Source of the DNA: Peptostreptococcaceae bacterium
Lineage (GTDB): Bacteria > Bacillota > Clostridia > Peptostreptococcales > Anaerovoracaceae
NCBI GenBank assembly: GCA_016650115.1
Contig: JAENWI010000074.1
Coordinates: 1-6,816, forward strand
DNA: 6,816 bases
Direction of reading: 5' to 3'
Below, piece by piece: positions 1 to 6,816 of the stretch. The translations under genes were made by a program, and so were the position numbers. How positions within the stretch are numbered: position 1 is the first letter of the stretch; the number at the start of each line of letters is the position of its first letter. The notes beneath the pieces were generated by a model, which saw nothing but the letters and a program-made list of their open reading frames with translations, searched no databases and was not told the origin of the DNA.

Positions 1-1
1 T

Positions 2-1273
2 GATAAAATGGTAAAATATGGGATTTCATTTGATATTGGAACCACCACAGTTGTCGGTAACCTGTGGGATTTAGAGAAAGGGACTAGCCTACAAATTATC
101 GGTAAAACCAATCCACAAATCATATTTGGCGCGGATGTTATTTCCAGAATAAATTATTGCGAGGATGATTCTGCAAAATTTAAAATAATAAGAGATAAAA
201 TAACAGGCTGCTTAAATGAACTAATAAAGGAACTTTTAACGGACAATAAAATCGAAAACAAGGATATTATAAAAGTTACTGCAGCGGGAAATACGACAAT
301 GTCTCACATATTTTCAGGATTTAATCCAAAGCCACTTGCAAGATCACCTTTTACGCCTGCATATTCAGGTGAAAAGGTATTCAAAGCAAGAGAAGTAGGA
401 TTAAACTTAGAGCCAGAGACAGAGGTCATACTGTTGTCAAATATAGCTGGCCATATCGGCGGTGATATTACAGCCGGCATATTGGCTACCAGAATGGAAG
501 ACCTTAAAGGAATTACTCTTTTTATTGATATTGGAACTAATGGGGAAATTGTTTTATCAAAAAATGATAAAATCTATGCATGCTCAACCGCAGCAGGTCC
601 TGCCTTCGAAGGAGCATTTATTTATCAGGGGATGAGAGCAGAAGCCGGTGCTATTGAAAAAATAAAAATAAAAAACGGGACTGTTTTTTTTAAGACCGTT
701 GAGAATAAAGAACCGGAAGGCATTTGTGGTTCGGGTATCATACGGGTGATTGGCGAACTCTTAAAAACAGGAATCATAAATAAGTCTGGAAGGCTTTTGA
801 TGCCTGTAGAATTGGAGGAAGCTCAACTTTCAGATGATTTGAAATCAAGGCTTCGAGAAAACCATGATGGCAGAGAATTTGTAATTGTTTTTAAAAAAGA
901 TAAGGCGGATATTGTAATAACCCAGAAAGACATCAGAGAAGTGCAATTGGCGAAAGGAGCTATACATTCAGGTATAATTCTATTACTGGGGTTGCTGAAT
1001 GAAGAAATCAAGAATGTCGACAGGGTGATTTTAGGCGGAGCTTTTGGCAACTACCTAAATAAAAAGAGTGCTGTGGAAATAGGAATATTGCCTGATATAG
1101 ACTTAAACAAGATAATATCTGCGGGAAATACTGCCGGCACAGGTGCAAGCCTTGTTCTTTTGTCTGAAGCGGAAAGGAAAAAAGCCATTCATCTTGCTGA
1201 AAAAACAGAGCATTTAGAACTGGCCAACTGCAGCAATTTTCAGGAAGAATTTCTAAAATCCATGTCATTCTAG
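2..1273 (+). CDS. RACo-like corrinoid activation protein, ASKHA ATPase part (DUF4445 family), probably 5'-partial
   Basis: The product resembles the C-terminal ATPase region of RACo, the cytoplasmic protein that uses ATP to reduce inactive Co(II) corrinoid proteins back to Co(I) so that methyltransferases can work. Numbering from the ATG at 8, visible motifs are a phosphate-1 loop DIGTTT (residues 9-14), a second phosphate loop DIGTNGE (174-180), a CSTAAGPAFEGA stretch from 192, CGSG (240-243) and an adenosine-type GGAFGNYL (from 343). The order fits the acetate/sugar kinase-Hsp70-actin fold. Characterised RACo proteins are about 630 residues, with an N-terminal [2Fe-2S] domain, a middle domain and a C-terminal ATPase domain of about 420 residues. 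The 421 residues here match that last part alone. The frame is open to the window edge (Asp-Lys codons precede the ATG) and no ribosome binding site can be seen, so the ATG at 8 is probably an internal Met. A free-standing ATPase cannot be excluded. The specific corrinoid partner is unknown. Confidence 0.8.
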   Translation, partial: DKMVKYGISFDIGTTTVVGNLWDLEKGTSLQIIGKTNPQIIFGADVISRINYCEDDSAKFKIIRDKITGCLNELIKELLTDNKIENKDIIKVTAAGNTTMSHIFSGFNPKPLARSPFTPAYSGEKVFKAREVGLNLEPETEVILLSNIAGHIGGDITAGILATRMEDLKGITLFIDIGTNGEIVLSKNDKIYACSTAAGPAFEGAFIYQGMRAEAGAIEKIKIKNGTVFFKTVENKEPEGICGSGIIRVIGELLKTGIINKSGRLLMPVELEEAQLSDDLKSRLRENHDGREFVIVFKKDKADIVITQKDIREVQLAKGAIHSGIILLLGLLNEEIKNVDRVILGGAFGNYLNKKSAVEIGILPDIDLNKIISAGNTAGTGASLVLLSEAERKKAIHLAEKTEHLELANCSNFQEEFLKSMSF

Positions 1274-1293
1274 ATTTAAAATAAAAAAATATA

Positions 1294-1323
1294 AACCTCC
1301 CGCCAATCTGTTGGCGGGAGGTT
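1294..1323. terminator. Bidirectional Rho-independent terminator between convergent genes
   Basis: A perfect 13-bp stem (1294-1306 paired with 1311-1323) with a GC-rich core CCTCCCGCC closes on a TCTG loop. On the plus strand it is followed by a T-rich run (TTATCTTTATTTT), serving the RACo-like gene that stops at 1273. On the minus strand the A-rich run at 1281-1293 reads as TATATTTTTTTAT, serving the citrate synthase gene that stops at 1356. The position between two converging genes and the U-tracts on both sides support use in both directions. Confidence 0.92.
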
Positions 1324-1355
1324 ATCTTTATTTTAAAAACCTTCTGACAATTAAA

Positions 1356-2780
1356 TTATTTTCTGACATCCATCGGTACATACTCCAGATGAGGCTGCAC
1401 ACAATTATATGCAGGTCTCATCAATTTCTTCCCGGAAACTATTTCCTCAAGTCTGTGGGCGCACCAGCCTGAAAGCCTTGCTGTCGCAAATATTGGCGTG
1501 GCAATATCAGTGGGTATGTTTAATGCGTTATACACGAAACCGGAATAAAGATCTACATTTGCCGGCATTGGTTTTTTTACACCGGTAACTTCTTCATAAA
1601 GTTCTGATCCATTTCTCTCAATGAAATCACACAGCATGAATTCATCAACAAGATTCTTGTCAGCTGCAAGTTTTTTAGCCATATCCTTCAGAACAACAGC
1701 TCGTGGATCAGATAAAGTGTAAATGGCGTGACCAAGTCCATAGATCAGCCCGGTTCCATCATTGGCTTCTCCTTTAAGAACTCTAATCAAATATTTTCTA
1801 ACTTCTTTATAATCTGTAATATCTTTCACATTTCGCTTTAAATCAGCCAGCATTTCAATAACAGCGATGTTTGCTCCTCCATGTTTTGGCCCTTTCAAAG
1901 ACCCAACCGCTGCAGAAATTGCAGAATAGGTATCTGTTCCAGAGGATGAAATAAGATGAGTTGTAAAGGTTGAGTTGTTACCGCCACCATGCTCTGCATG
2001 AAGGGTAAGACATATATCGAGAAGCTTCGCTTCAAGATCAGTATATTCTCCGTTTGCCCTAATCAGTCTTAAAATGTTTTCAGCTGTGCTGAGTTCTGGT
2101 ATCGGATAATGAATATGCAAACTTTGATTATCAAAATATGCTCGCTTTGCCTGATAGCCATAGGCAATTAAACTCGGAAAATATCCAATCAAAGCAATTG
2201 ATTGGCTTAAAACGTTTTTAACCGAAGTATCTTCAGGAGAAGTGTCATAGGAATAGAGCGCAAGGACACTTCGAGCAAGCTTATTCATAATACTTACAGA
2301 AGGTGCGGTCAGTATCATATCGCGCGTAAACCCTAAAGGTAATTCTCTTCTTGAACCTAGCAGGATTTGGAAATCCTTTAGCTGAGTTTGGGTTGGCAAC
2401 TGGCCAAAAAGCAAAAGATAAGTAGTTTCCTCAAATCCAAAACGGTTCTCATTGATGCAGCTTGTTACTATATCATCTATACCATAGCCTCTATAAAACA
2501 GCTTCCCTTCAACTGGAACCTTCTCTTTTTTTTCGTTGATTTCATATCCAACGACATCCCCTATTCGAGTGAGACCGACAACGACCCCTGTGCCGTTTGA
2601 GTTTCTAAGGCCTCTTTTAACATCATATTTAATGTATAAATCATTATTAATATTGTCGGTAGCGGAGATTTTACCCGCCATCTGAGTAATAAAAGTATCT
2701 TCATTTACAGCCAAAGAAGAAGCCTGATTTTTTTTAGTACCCAGTTGTTTTCCTTTTAAATTTAGTATTTTATCAAACAT
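1356..2780 (-). CDS. gltA: Citrate synthase (Si-type; citrate/2-methylcitrate synthase family)
   Basis: This 474-residue cytoplasmic enzyme condenses acetyl-CoA with oxaloacetate to citrate, the entry to the oxidative branch leading to 2-oxoglutarate and glutamate. The expected active-site residues are visible: H264 in HAEHGGGNNSTF, H351 in GLGHAIY, R360 in SDPR, D410 in NVDLYSG, R435 in ATARLSGW and R455 in RPAY, plus the GPKHGGAN loop (H300) over the active site. It is therefore the classical Si enzyme, not the homocitrate-synthase-like Re-citrate synthase of some clostridia. The N-terminal segment of about 48 residues before DLYIKYDVKRGLRN is polar, looks poorly conserved and lacks a signal peptide. 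The start is supported by GAGGGG five bases upstream. The gene is monocistronic, divergent from uvrB and ends at a strong terminator. A 2-methylcitrate synthase role is less likely because no prpB or prpD-like gene is adjacent, though only a small neighbourhood is visible. Confidence 0.95.
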   Translation of the reverse strand: MFDKILNLKGKQLGTKKNQASSLAVNEDTFITQMAGKISATDNINNDLYIKYDVKRGLRNSNGTGVVVGLTRIGDVVGYEINEKKEKVPVEGKLFYRGYGIDDIVTSCINENRFGFEETTYLLLFGQLPTQTQLKDFQILLGSRRELPLGFTRDMILTAPSVSIMNKLARSVLALYSYDTSPEDTSVKNVLSQSIALIGYFPSLIAYGYQAKRAYFDNQSLHIHYPIPELSTAENILRLIRANGEYTDLEAKLLDICLTLHAEHGGGNNSTFTTHLISSSGTDTYSAISAAVGSLKGPKHGGANIAVIEMLADLKRNVKDITDYKEVRKYLIRVLKGEANDGTGLIYGLGHAIYTLSDPRAVVLKDMAKKLAADKNLVDEFMLCDFIERNGSELYEEVTGVKKPMPANVDLYSGFVYNALNIPTDIATPIFATARLSGWCAHRLEEIVSGKKLMRPAYNCVQPHLEYVPMDVRK

Positions 2781-2785
2781 AATAT

Positions 2786-2791
2786 CCCCTC
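2786..2791 (-). promoter_or_regulatory. Ribosome binding site of citrate synthase
   Basis: GAGGGG on the minus strand lies five bases before the ATG at 2780. It supports this Met rather than the internal one at residue 34 (MAGKIS), which would remove only part of the variable N-terminus. Confidence 0.75.
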
Positions 2792-2814
2792 AAATTTTAA
2801 ATTGTTAATTTTAA

Positions 2815-2829
2815 TAGTATACCATACTA
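2815..2829. repeat. Short inverted repeat over the citrate synthase -10 box
   Basis: TAGTAT (2815-2820) and ATACTA (2824-2829) are perfect 6-bp arms around the spacer ACC. The repeat covers the whole -10 and TGn element of the citrate synthase promoter, where a bound repressor would block RNA polymerase. Such short AT-rich arms can arise by chance, and I do not recognise the motif as a known operator. Confidence 0.4.
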
Positions 2830-2844
2830 AAGCGCTGCTATCAA
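2816..2844 (-). promoter_or_regulatory. Citrate synthase promoter (sigma-A type, extended -10)
   Basis: On the minus strand TTGATA (2839-2844) is separated by exactly 17 bp from TATACT (2816-2821). The -10 is preceded by TGG, which fits an extended TGn element. The predicted transcription start is near 2809, giving a leader of about 29 nt that contains the GAGGGG ribosome binding site. The match is by eye only, but the boxes, spacing and position agree. Confidence 0.7.
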
Positions 2845-2865
2845 GAAAAAGGTTAGCGTATATAT

Positions 2866-2894
2866 TTGATTTAGATGTCAAAAACGGGTATAAT
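2866..2894 (+). promoter_or_regulatory. uvrB promoter (sigma-A type)
   Basis: TTGATT (2866-2871), a 17-bp spacer and a perfect TATAAT (2889-2894) form a good housekeeping promoter. The predicted transcription start is near 2901, only three bases before the uvrB ATG. A 5-bp inverted repeat (TTTGA 2865-2869, TCAAA 2878-2882) overlaps the -35 box. No GAAC-N4-GTTC LexA box of the Bacillus/clostridial type is visible here. A much weaker alternative promoter (TTGTTA at 2802-2807, TACTAA at 2825-2830) lies upstream. Confidence 0.65.
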
Positions 2895-2903
2895 AATATA
2901 GCT

Positions 2904-4883
2904 ATGAAAAATTTTAAAATTGTATCAAATTACAAACCAACAGGGGATCAGCCTGAGGCAGTTTCAAAACTGACGCAGGGTGTTTTCGATGGAAAAAAAT
3001 ATCAGACATTGCTGGGGGTAACAGGTTCTGGCAAGACTTTTACAATGGCAAATGTTATTGAGAATGTACAACGACCAACACTTGTGATTTCCCACAATAA
3101 AACTCTTGCGGCTCAGCTTTGCGGAGAATTTAAAGAATTTTTCCCTGACAATGCAGTTGAATATTTTGTCAGCTATTATGATTACTATCAGCCCGAAGCG
3201 TATGTGGCCTCAACAGATACCTACATCGAAAAGGATTCGGATATCAATGAGGAAATAGAAAAACTCCGCCATTCAGCGACCGCGGCATTGGCAGAACGCC
3301 GGGATGTGATTATTGTTGCAAGTGTTTCTTGTATTTATGGACTTGGGAGCCCTTTTGATTACGAAAATCAAATGCTTTCACTAAGATCCGGAACAGAAAA
3401 AAACAGACAGGAAATGTTGAGAAAATTAGTTGACATTCAATATAACAGAAATGATTTGGCTTTTGAGAGAGGTTCTTTCAGAGTTCGAGGAGATATCGTG
3501 GATATTTTCCCGGCTGGTTCAGAGAGCGCAATAAGAGTTGAATTTTTTGGAGATGAGATAGAAACTTTAAAAGAAATTAATCCGCTAACTGGAGAAATAC
3601 TTGGGATAAGAAACCATGTCTCTATATTCCCTGCTTCCCATTACGTGACATCAAAAGAAAATGTGGAACGGGCAATTCATACGATAGAGGATGAGTTGGA
3701 AGAGAGAATTATCTGGTTTAAGGATAGAGGGAAACTAATAGAAGCCCAAAGAATAGAACAAAGAACCAGATATGACATGGAAATGCTTCGAGAGGTAGGC
3801 ACATGCAAAGGAATTGAAAATTATTCAAGACATATCAATGGATTACCTCCTGGAAACAGACCTTATACATTAATTGACTACTTCCCGAAAGATTTTATGA
3901 TTATTATGGATGAATCTCATGTAATGCTACCACAATTAAGGGCTATGTACGCGGGGGACAAATCTAGAAAGTCAGCTTTAGTTGATTACGGATTCAGGCT
4001 CCCTTCAGCTTTAGACAACAGGCCGCTCCAATTTGAGGAATTCAACGGGATGGTAAACCAGCTTGTCTACGTCAGTGCTACACCAACCAAATATGAACTG
4101 GAGCAAAGCGAGGGGATTTCAGCTGAGCAGGTAATCAGACCAACAGGTTTAGTCGATCCTGAAATATTTGTAAGACCGTCCCTTGGGCAGATAGATGATT
4201 TGATTGGAGAAATTAATAAGCTTACGGCAAAGGGAGAAAAAATACTTATTACGACTTTGACTAAAAAAATGTCGGAAAGCCTGACGGATTACCTGAAAAA
4301 TGTAGGCATAAAAGTCAATTACCTTCATTCTGAGATTGAAACACTGGAGAGAGTAAAAATACTAAGGGATTTAAGACTTGGTGTATTTGATGTGTTAATT
4401 GGAATAAATCTTTTAAGAGAGGGACTGGATTTGCCGGAGGTGTCTTTGGTCGTTATTCTGGATGCTGATAAGCAAGGATTTTTAAGAACGGAAACGTCAT
4501 TGATTCAGACCATAGGGAGAGCTGCAAGAAATGTGAATGGTAGAGTCATTATGTATGCAGATGGAATCAGTGAAGCCATGGCGAAAGCTATAGATGAAAC
4601 AGGCAGAAGAAGAAAAATACAGCAGCAGTACAATGAGGACCATGGGATAACGCCGACAACAATAGATAAGGCTGTAAGGGGGATTATAGAAGCGACCAAG
4701 GTGGCAGAGACAACAATGGACTACTATCATGGACGATCTGCCTTAGAACTCACCAAGAGTGAAAAGGCGGACTATATAAAAAGATTAGAAAAAGAAATGA
4801 AACAGGCAGCTCAGGATTTGCATTTTGAGAGAGCAGCACAGCTGAGGGATTTAATATTTGAGATAAAAGCGAATCTGTTGTAA
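2904..4883 (+). CDS. uvrB: Excinuclease ABC subunit B (UvrB)
   Basis: UvrB is the damage-verifying, helicase-like subunit of nucleotide excision repair. UvrA loads it onto DNA, and it then recruits UvrC for incision. The 659-residue product has the usual family length. Visible in order are the N-terminal YKPTGDQPEAV motif, Walker A GVTGSGKT (38-45, Lys44), the strand-separating beta-hairpin rich in Tyr (SYYDYYQPEAYV from 90), the UvrA-interacting domain, Walker B DESH (336-339), YVSATPT, the helicase motif QTIGRAAR (535-542) and the C-terminal UVR coiled-coil (about 620-659) that contacts UvrC. Homology places the start at MKNFKIVSNY. The frame stays open upstream to a TTG at 2802, but that extension is unlike UvrB and runs through the promoter. 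No Shine-Dalgarno sequence precedes the ATG, which is unusual beside gltA and uvrA. uvrA follows after 80 bp, probably in the same operon. Confidence 0.97.
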   Translation: MKNFKIVSNYKPTGDQPEAVSKLTQGVFDGKKYQTLLGVTGSGKTFTMANVIENVQRPTLVISHNKTLAAQLCGEFKEFFPDNAVEYFVSYYDYYQPEAYVASTDTYIEKDSDINEEIEKLRHSATAALAERRDVIIVASVSCIYGLGSPFDYENQMLSLRSGTEKNRQEMLRKLVDIQYNRNDLAFERGSFRVRGDIVDIFPAGSESAIRVEFFGDEIETLKEINPLTGEILGIRNHVSIFPASHYVTSKENVERAIHTIEDELEERIIWFKDRGKLIEAQRIEQRTRYDMEMLREVGTCKGIENYSRHINGLPPGNRPYTLIDYFPKDFMIIMDESHVMLPQLRAMYAGDKSRKSALVDYGFRLPSALDNRPLQFEEFNGMVNQLVYVSATPTKYELEQSEGISAEQVIRPTGLVDPEIFVRPSLGQIDDLIGEINKLTAKGEKILITTLTKKMSESLTDYLKNVGIKVNYLHSEIETLERVKILRDLRLGVFDVLIGINLLREGLDLPEVSLVVILDADKQGFLRTETSLIQTIGRAARNVNGRVIMYADGISEAMAKAIDETGRRRKIQQQYNEDHGITPTTIDKAVRGIIEATKVAETTMDYYHGRSALELTKSEKADYIKRLEKEMKQAAQDLHFERAAQLRDLIFEIKANLL

Positions 4884-4916
4884 TTAGAAAGAATATCTCA
4901 AATGGGACAGATTGAA

Positions 4917-4927
4917 TATAATATAAT
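4917..4927 (+). promoter_or_regulatory. Possible weak internal promoter ahead of uvrA (-10 boxes only)
   Basis: Two overlapping perfect TATAAT hexamers (4917-4922 and 4922-4927) lie in the 80-bp uvrB-uvrA gap, 37-47 bases before the uvrA ATG. No -35-like hexamer lies 16-18 bp upstream of either, and no TGn extension is present. The TTGACA at 4927-4932 has no -10 at proper spacing. The gap shows no terminator-like hairpin, so read-through from uvrB is expected. Confidence 0.2.
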
Positions 4928-4951
4928 TGACAGGGTCATTATAGGGAATTT

Positions 4952-4957
4952 GAGGAG
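4952..4957 (+). promoter_or_regulatory. Ribosome binding site of uvrA
   Basis: GAGGAG lies six bases before the ATG at 4964, a near-consensus site at good spacing. It fixes the uvrA start together with the conserved N-terminus. Confidence 0.85.
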
Positions 4958-4963
4958 AAAAAA

Positions 4964-6816
4964 ATGGCAAGGAACATATTTATTAAAGGTGCCAATGAAC
5001 ATAATTTGAAGAATATAGATGTTACAATACCTAGGGACAAGATGGTTGTTCTTACGGGGCTTTCTGGTTCCGGGAAATCATCCCTTGCTTTTGACACCCT
5101 ATATGCAGAAGGCCAAAGACGTTATGTGGAAAGCCTTTCATCTTACGCACGTCAATTTTTAGGACAGATGGAGAAGCCGGATGTTGAATACATCGAAGGT
5201 CTTTCCCCGGCGATTTCCATTGACCAGAAGACGACAAGCAAGAACCCAAGATCCACTGTAGGAACGGTTACCGAGATTCATGATTACTTGAGGCTACTGT
5301 ATGCAAGAATAGGGATTCCTCATTGTTACATATGCGGAAAAGAAATAAGCAGCCAGTCTATTGATCAGATTGTAGATTCTATTATGGAGTTTGAAGAGGG
5401 ATCCAGAGTGATTATATTGGCTCCTGTTATCAGAGATCGTAAGGGAGAACATGAAAAAATACTGGAAAGAATCAGAAAAGAAGGGTTTACCAGAGCCCGA
5501 ATAGATGGAGAAATGTATGAGCTGAACGATGACGATATTTCACTTGAAAAAACCTTCAAGCATACAATAGAAATTGTAGTAGACAGAGTCGTTATTAAGC
5601 CGGGAATCGAAAGCAGACTGACAGAAGCAGTTGAGCTTGCAATAAGTCACGGAGACGGACTTGTGCTTGCTAATGACAGAGTTTTCAGCACAAAACTTGC
5701 ATGCCCTGAGCATAACGTTGGGATTGAGGAAATGGAACCAAGAATGTTTTCATTCAACAGTCCGTTCGGTGCATGCCCAGATTGTAACGGGCTGGGATTT
5801 AAACAAAGAATAGATCCGGATTTAATCATTGAGAATCAGGAACTGAGCATTATAGGAGGTTGCCTTGGAAATGCGTTTGCTTCTATGGAGGCGGCTGGGT
5901 TTTACAGGCAAATGATAGAGGCACTTGCCCTTGAACATGGGGCTGATTTGAACAGTCCGTATAAAGATCTCCCTGATAAATTTAAAAATGAATTGCTTTA
6001 CGGAACGGGGAAAAGACATATTAAATACCATTACAGAAGCAGAAACAGCAATAATAAATCTTATATGGATCACTCTTTTGAGGGAGTTATTAATAATCTT
6101 GAAAGAAGATACAGAGAAACAGGCTCTGACTATATGAAAGATAAGATGGACCAGTATATGAGAGTGACTCCTTGTGAAACCTGTGGTGGGCAAAGACTTA
6201 AACCTGAAGTCCTTGCAGTTACTGTCGGTGGTAAAAACATTGCGGAAATTTCCGAGCTATCCATCAGAGAAGCGATAAAATTTATGCTGAAGATAAAGCT
6301 GTCAAAAAAAGATGAGGCAATATCAAATCAGATCACAAAGGAAATAAAAGCTAGGCTTAACTTTCTTATAGATGTCGGGCTTGATTACCTCAGCCTTTCT
6401 AGAGCATCCGGAAGTCTTTCGGGAGGCGAATCTCAGAGAATAAGGCTTGCCACTCAAATCGGATCAAGCCTGGTCGGGGTATTGTATATTTTGGATGAAC
6501 CAAGCATTGGATTGCATCAGAAAGATAATGCAAAGCTGTTAAAGACCCTCAGACATCTGACAGATTTGGGTAATACGCTCATTATTGTGGAACATGACGA
6601 AGAAACAATGTATGAAGCAGACCATATTATTGATATCGGCCCGGAAGCAGGAATCCATGGCGGAGAAATCGTCGCAGAAGGCACAATTGAAGATATTAAG
6701 GCTTGTGAAAGATCATTAACTGGTCAGTATTTAACGGGCAAACGTAAAATAGAGGTGCCAAAAGAGCGAAGAAAAGGAAATAATTTAAAACTTCAAATAA
6801 TGGGAGCTGCTGAAAA
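4964..6816 (+). CDS. uvrA: Excinuclease ABC subunit A (UvrA), 3'-partial at window end
   Basis: UvrA is the dimeric ABC-type ATPase that finds DNA lesions and delivers UvrB in nucleotide excision repair. The open frame runs from the ATG at 4964 off the window, giving 617 complete codons of an expected 940 or so. Visible are Walker A GLSGSGKSS (32-40, Lys38), a zinc pair C121-x2-C124 that should join C404-x2-C407 (CETCGGQRL), the UvrB-binding region, a second zinc module with C247-x2-H250 and C271-x2-C274 beside MEPRMFSFNSPFGACP, the ABC signature LSGGESQR (485-492), and Walker B ILDEP with D511 and E512. The first ATPase half is thus complete. The second half, with its own Walker A, zinc finger and signature, lies beyond the window, and the sequence ends at its first strand. 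H250 replaces the usual second Cys of its pair. No frameshift or stop is seen, so the truncation is only the window edge. Confidence 0.97.
   Translation, partial: MARNIFIKGANEHNLKNIDVTIPRDKMVVLTGLSGSGKSSLAFDTLYAEGQRRYVESLSSYARQFLGQMEKPDVEYIEGLSPAISIDQKTTSKNPRSTVGTVTEIHDYLRLLYARIGIPHCYICGKEISSQSIDQIVDSIMEFEEGSRVIILAPVIRDRKGEHEKILERIRKEGFTRARIDGEMYELNDDDISLEKTFKHTIEIVVDRVVIKPGIESRLTEAVELAISHGDGLVLANDRVFSTKLACPEHNVGIEEMEPRMFSFNSPFGACPDCNGLGFKQRIDPDLIIENQELSIIGGCLGNAFASMEAAGFYRQMIEALALEHGADLNSPYKDLPDKFKNELLYGTGKRHIKYHYRSRNSNNKSYMDHSFEGVINNLERRYRETGSDYMKDKMDQYMRVTPCETCGGQRLKPEVLAVTVGGKNIAEISELSIREAIKFMLKIKLSKKDEAISNQITKEIKARLNFLIDVGLDYLSLSRASGSLSGGESQRIRLATQIGSSLVGVLYILDEPSIGLHQKDNAKLLKTLRHLTDLGNTLIIVEHDEETMYEADHIIDIGPEAGIHGGEIVAEGTIEDIKACERSLTGQYLTGKRKIEVPKERRKGNNLKLQIMGAAE

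Noticed and set aside
1008..1268. An 86-residue minus-strand open frame antisense to the RACo-like gene
   Set aside because: It lies opposite conserved coding sequence (GGAFGNYL region), has no family resemblance and no promoter that I can see.
1342..1368. Direct repeat TTCTGACA (1342-1349 and 1361-1368) around the citrate synthase stop codon
   Set aside because: Only two 8-bp copies, one inside the coding end; most likely chance in AT-rich sequence.
2388..2600. A 70-residue plus-strand open frame opposite citrate synthase
   Set aside because: It is antisense to a conserved gene, with no ribosome binding site or recognisable motif.
2865..2882. TTTGA-N8-TCAAA inverted repeat as an FNR or LexA operator
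   Set aside because: The spacing and sequence do not fit either consensus, and the left arm is largely the -35 box itself.
2802..2903. A 34-residue N-terminal extension of UvrB from a TTG codon
   Set aside because: It has no ribosome binding site, overlaps both divergent promoters, and adds residues foreign to UvrB, whose conserved N-terminus begins at the ATG at 2904.
5822..6193. A 123-residue minus-strand open frame inside uvrA
   Set aside because: It is wholly antisense to conserved UvrA sequence, has no recognisable domain, and is explained as a shadow of the real gene.

Overview
This 6.8 kb window is AT-rich and looks like the chromosome of an anaerobic, low-GC Gram-positive bacterium, most likely class Clostridia (Bacillota). 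The evidence is the AT-biased coding, strong GGAG-type ribosome binding sites on two genes, a clostridial-type citrate synthase, and a RACo-like corrinoid activator typical of anaerobes using corrinoid methyltransferases. I cannot name a genus.

Layout: (1) 2-1273, plus strand, is the ATPase (ASKHA) part of a RACo/DUF4445-family protein. It is probably the C-terminal two thirds of a gene that begins before the window. (2) 1294-1323 is a strong hairpin with T-rich flanks on both sides, a bidirectional terminator between convergent genes. (3) 1356-2780, minus strand, is an Si-type citrate synthase with all expected active-site residues. (4) 2781-2903 is a divergent intergenic region with back-to-back sigma-A-type promoters for citrate synthase (minus) and uvrB (plus), and a small inverted repeat over the citrate synthase -10 box. 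(5) 2904-4883, plus strand, is uvrB. (6) 4964 to the window end, plus strand, is uvrA, cut off after about 617 of roughly 940 residues.

uvrB and uvrA are same-strand neighbours 80 bp apart and probably one transcription unit: UvrA2-UvrB searches for DNA lesions, and UvrB is loaded to recruit UvrC for nucleotide excision repair. Citrate synthase (acetyl-CoA + oxaloacetate to citrate, probably for glutamate synthesis) and the RACo-like protein (ATP-driven reduction of inactive Co(II) corrinoid) are separate units isolated by the terminator and the divergent promoter region.

I found no mobile element, CRISPR array, tRNA, rRNA or riboswitch, and no convincing new system. The points most worth checking are the apparent near-leaderless, Shine-Dalgarno-free start of uvrB, the inverted repeat on the citrate synthase promoter, a Cys-to-His change in a UvrA zinc-binding pair, and what lies upstream of the RACo-like gene.
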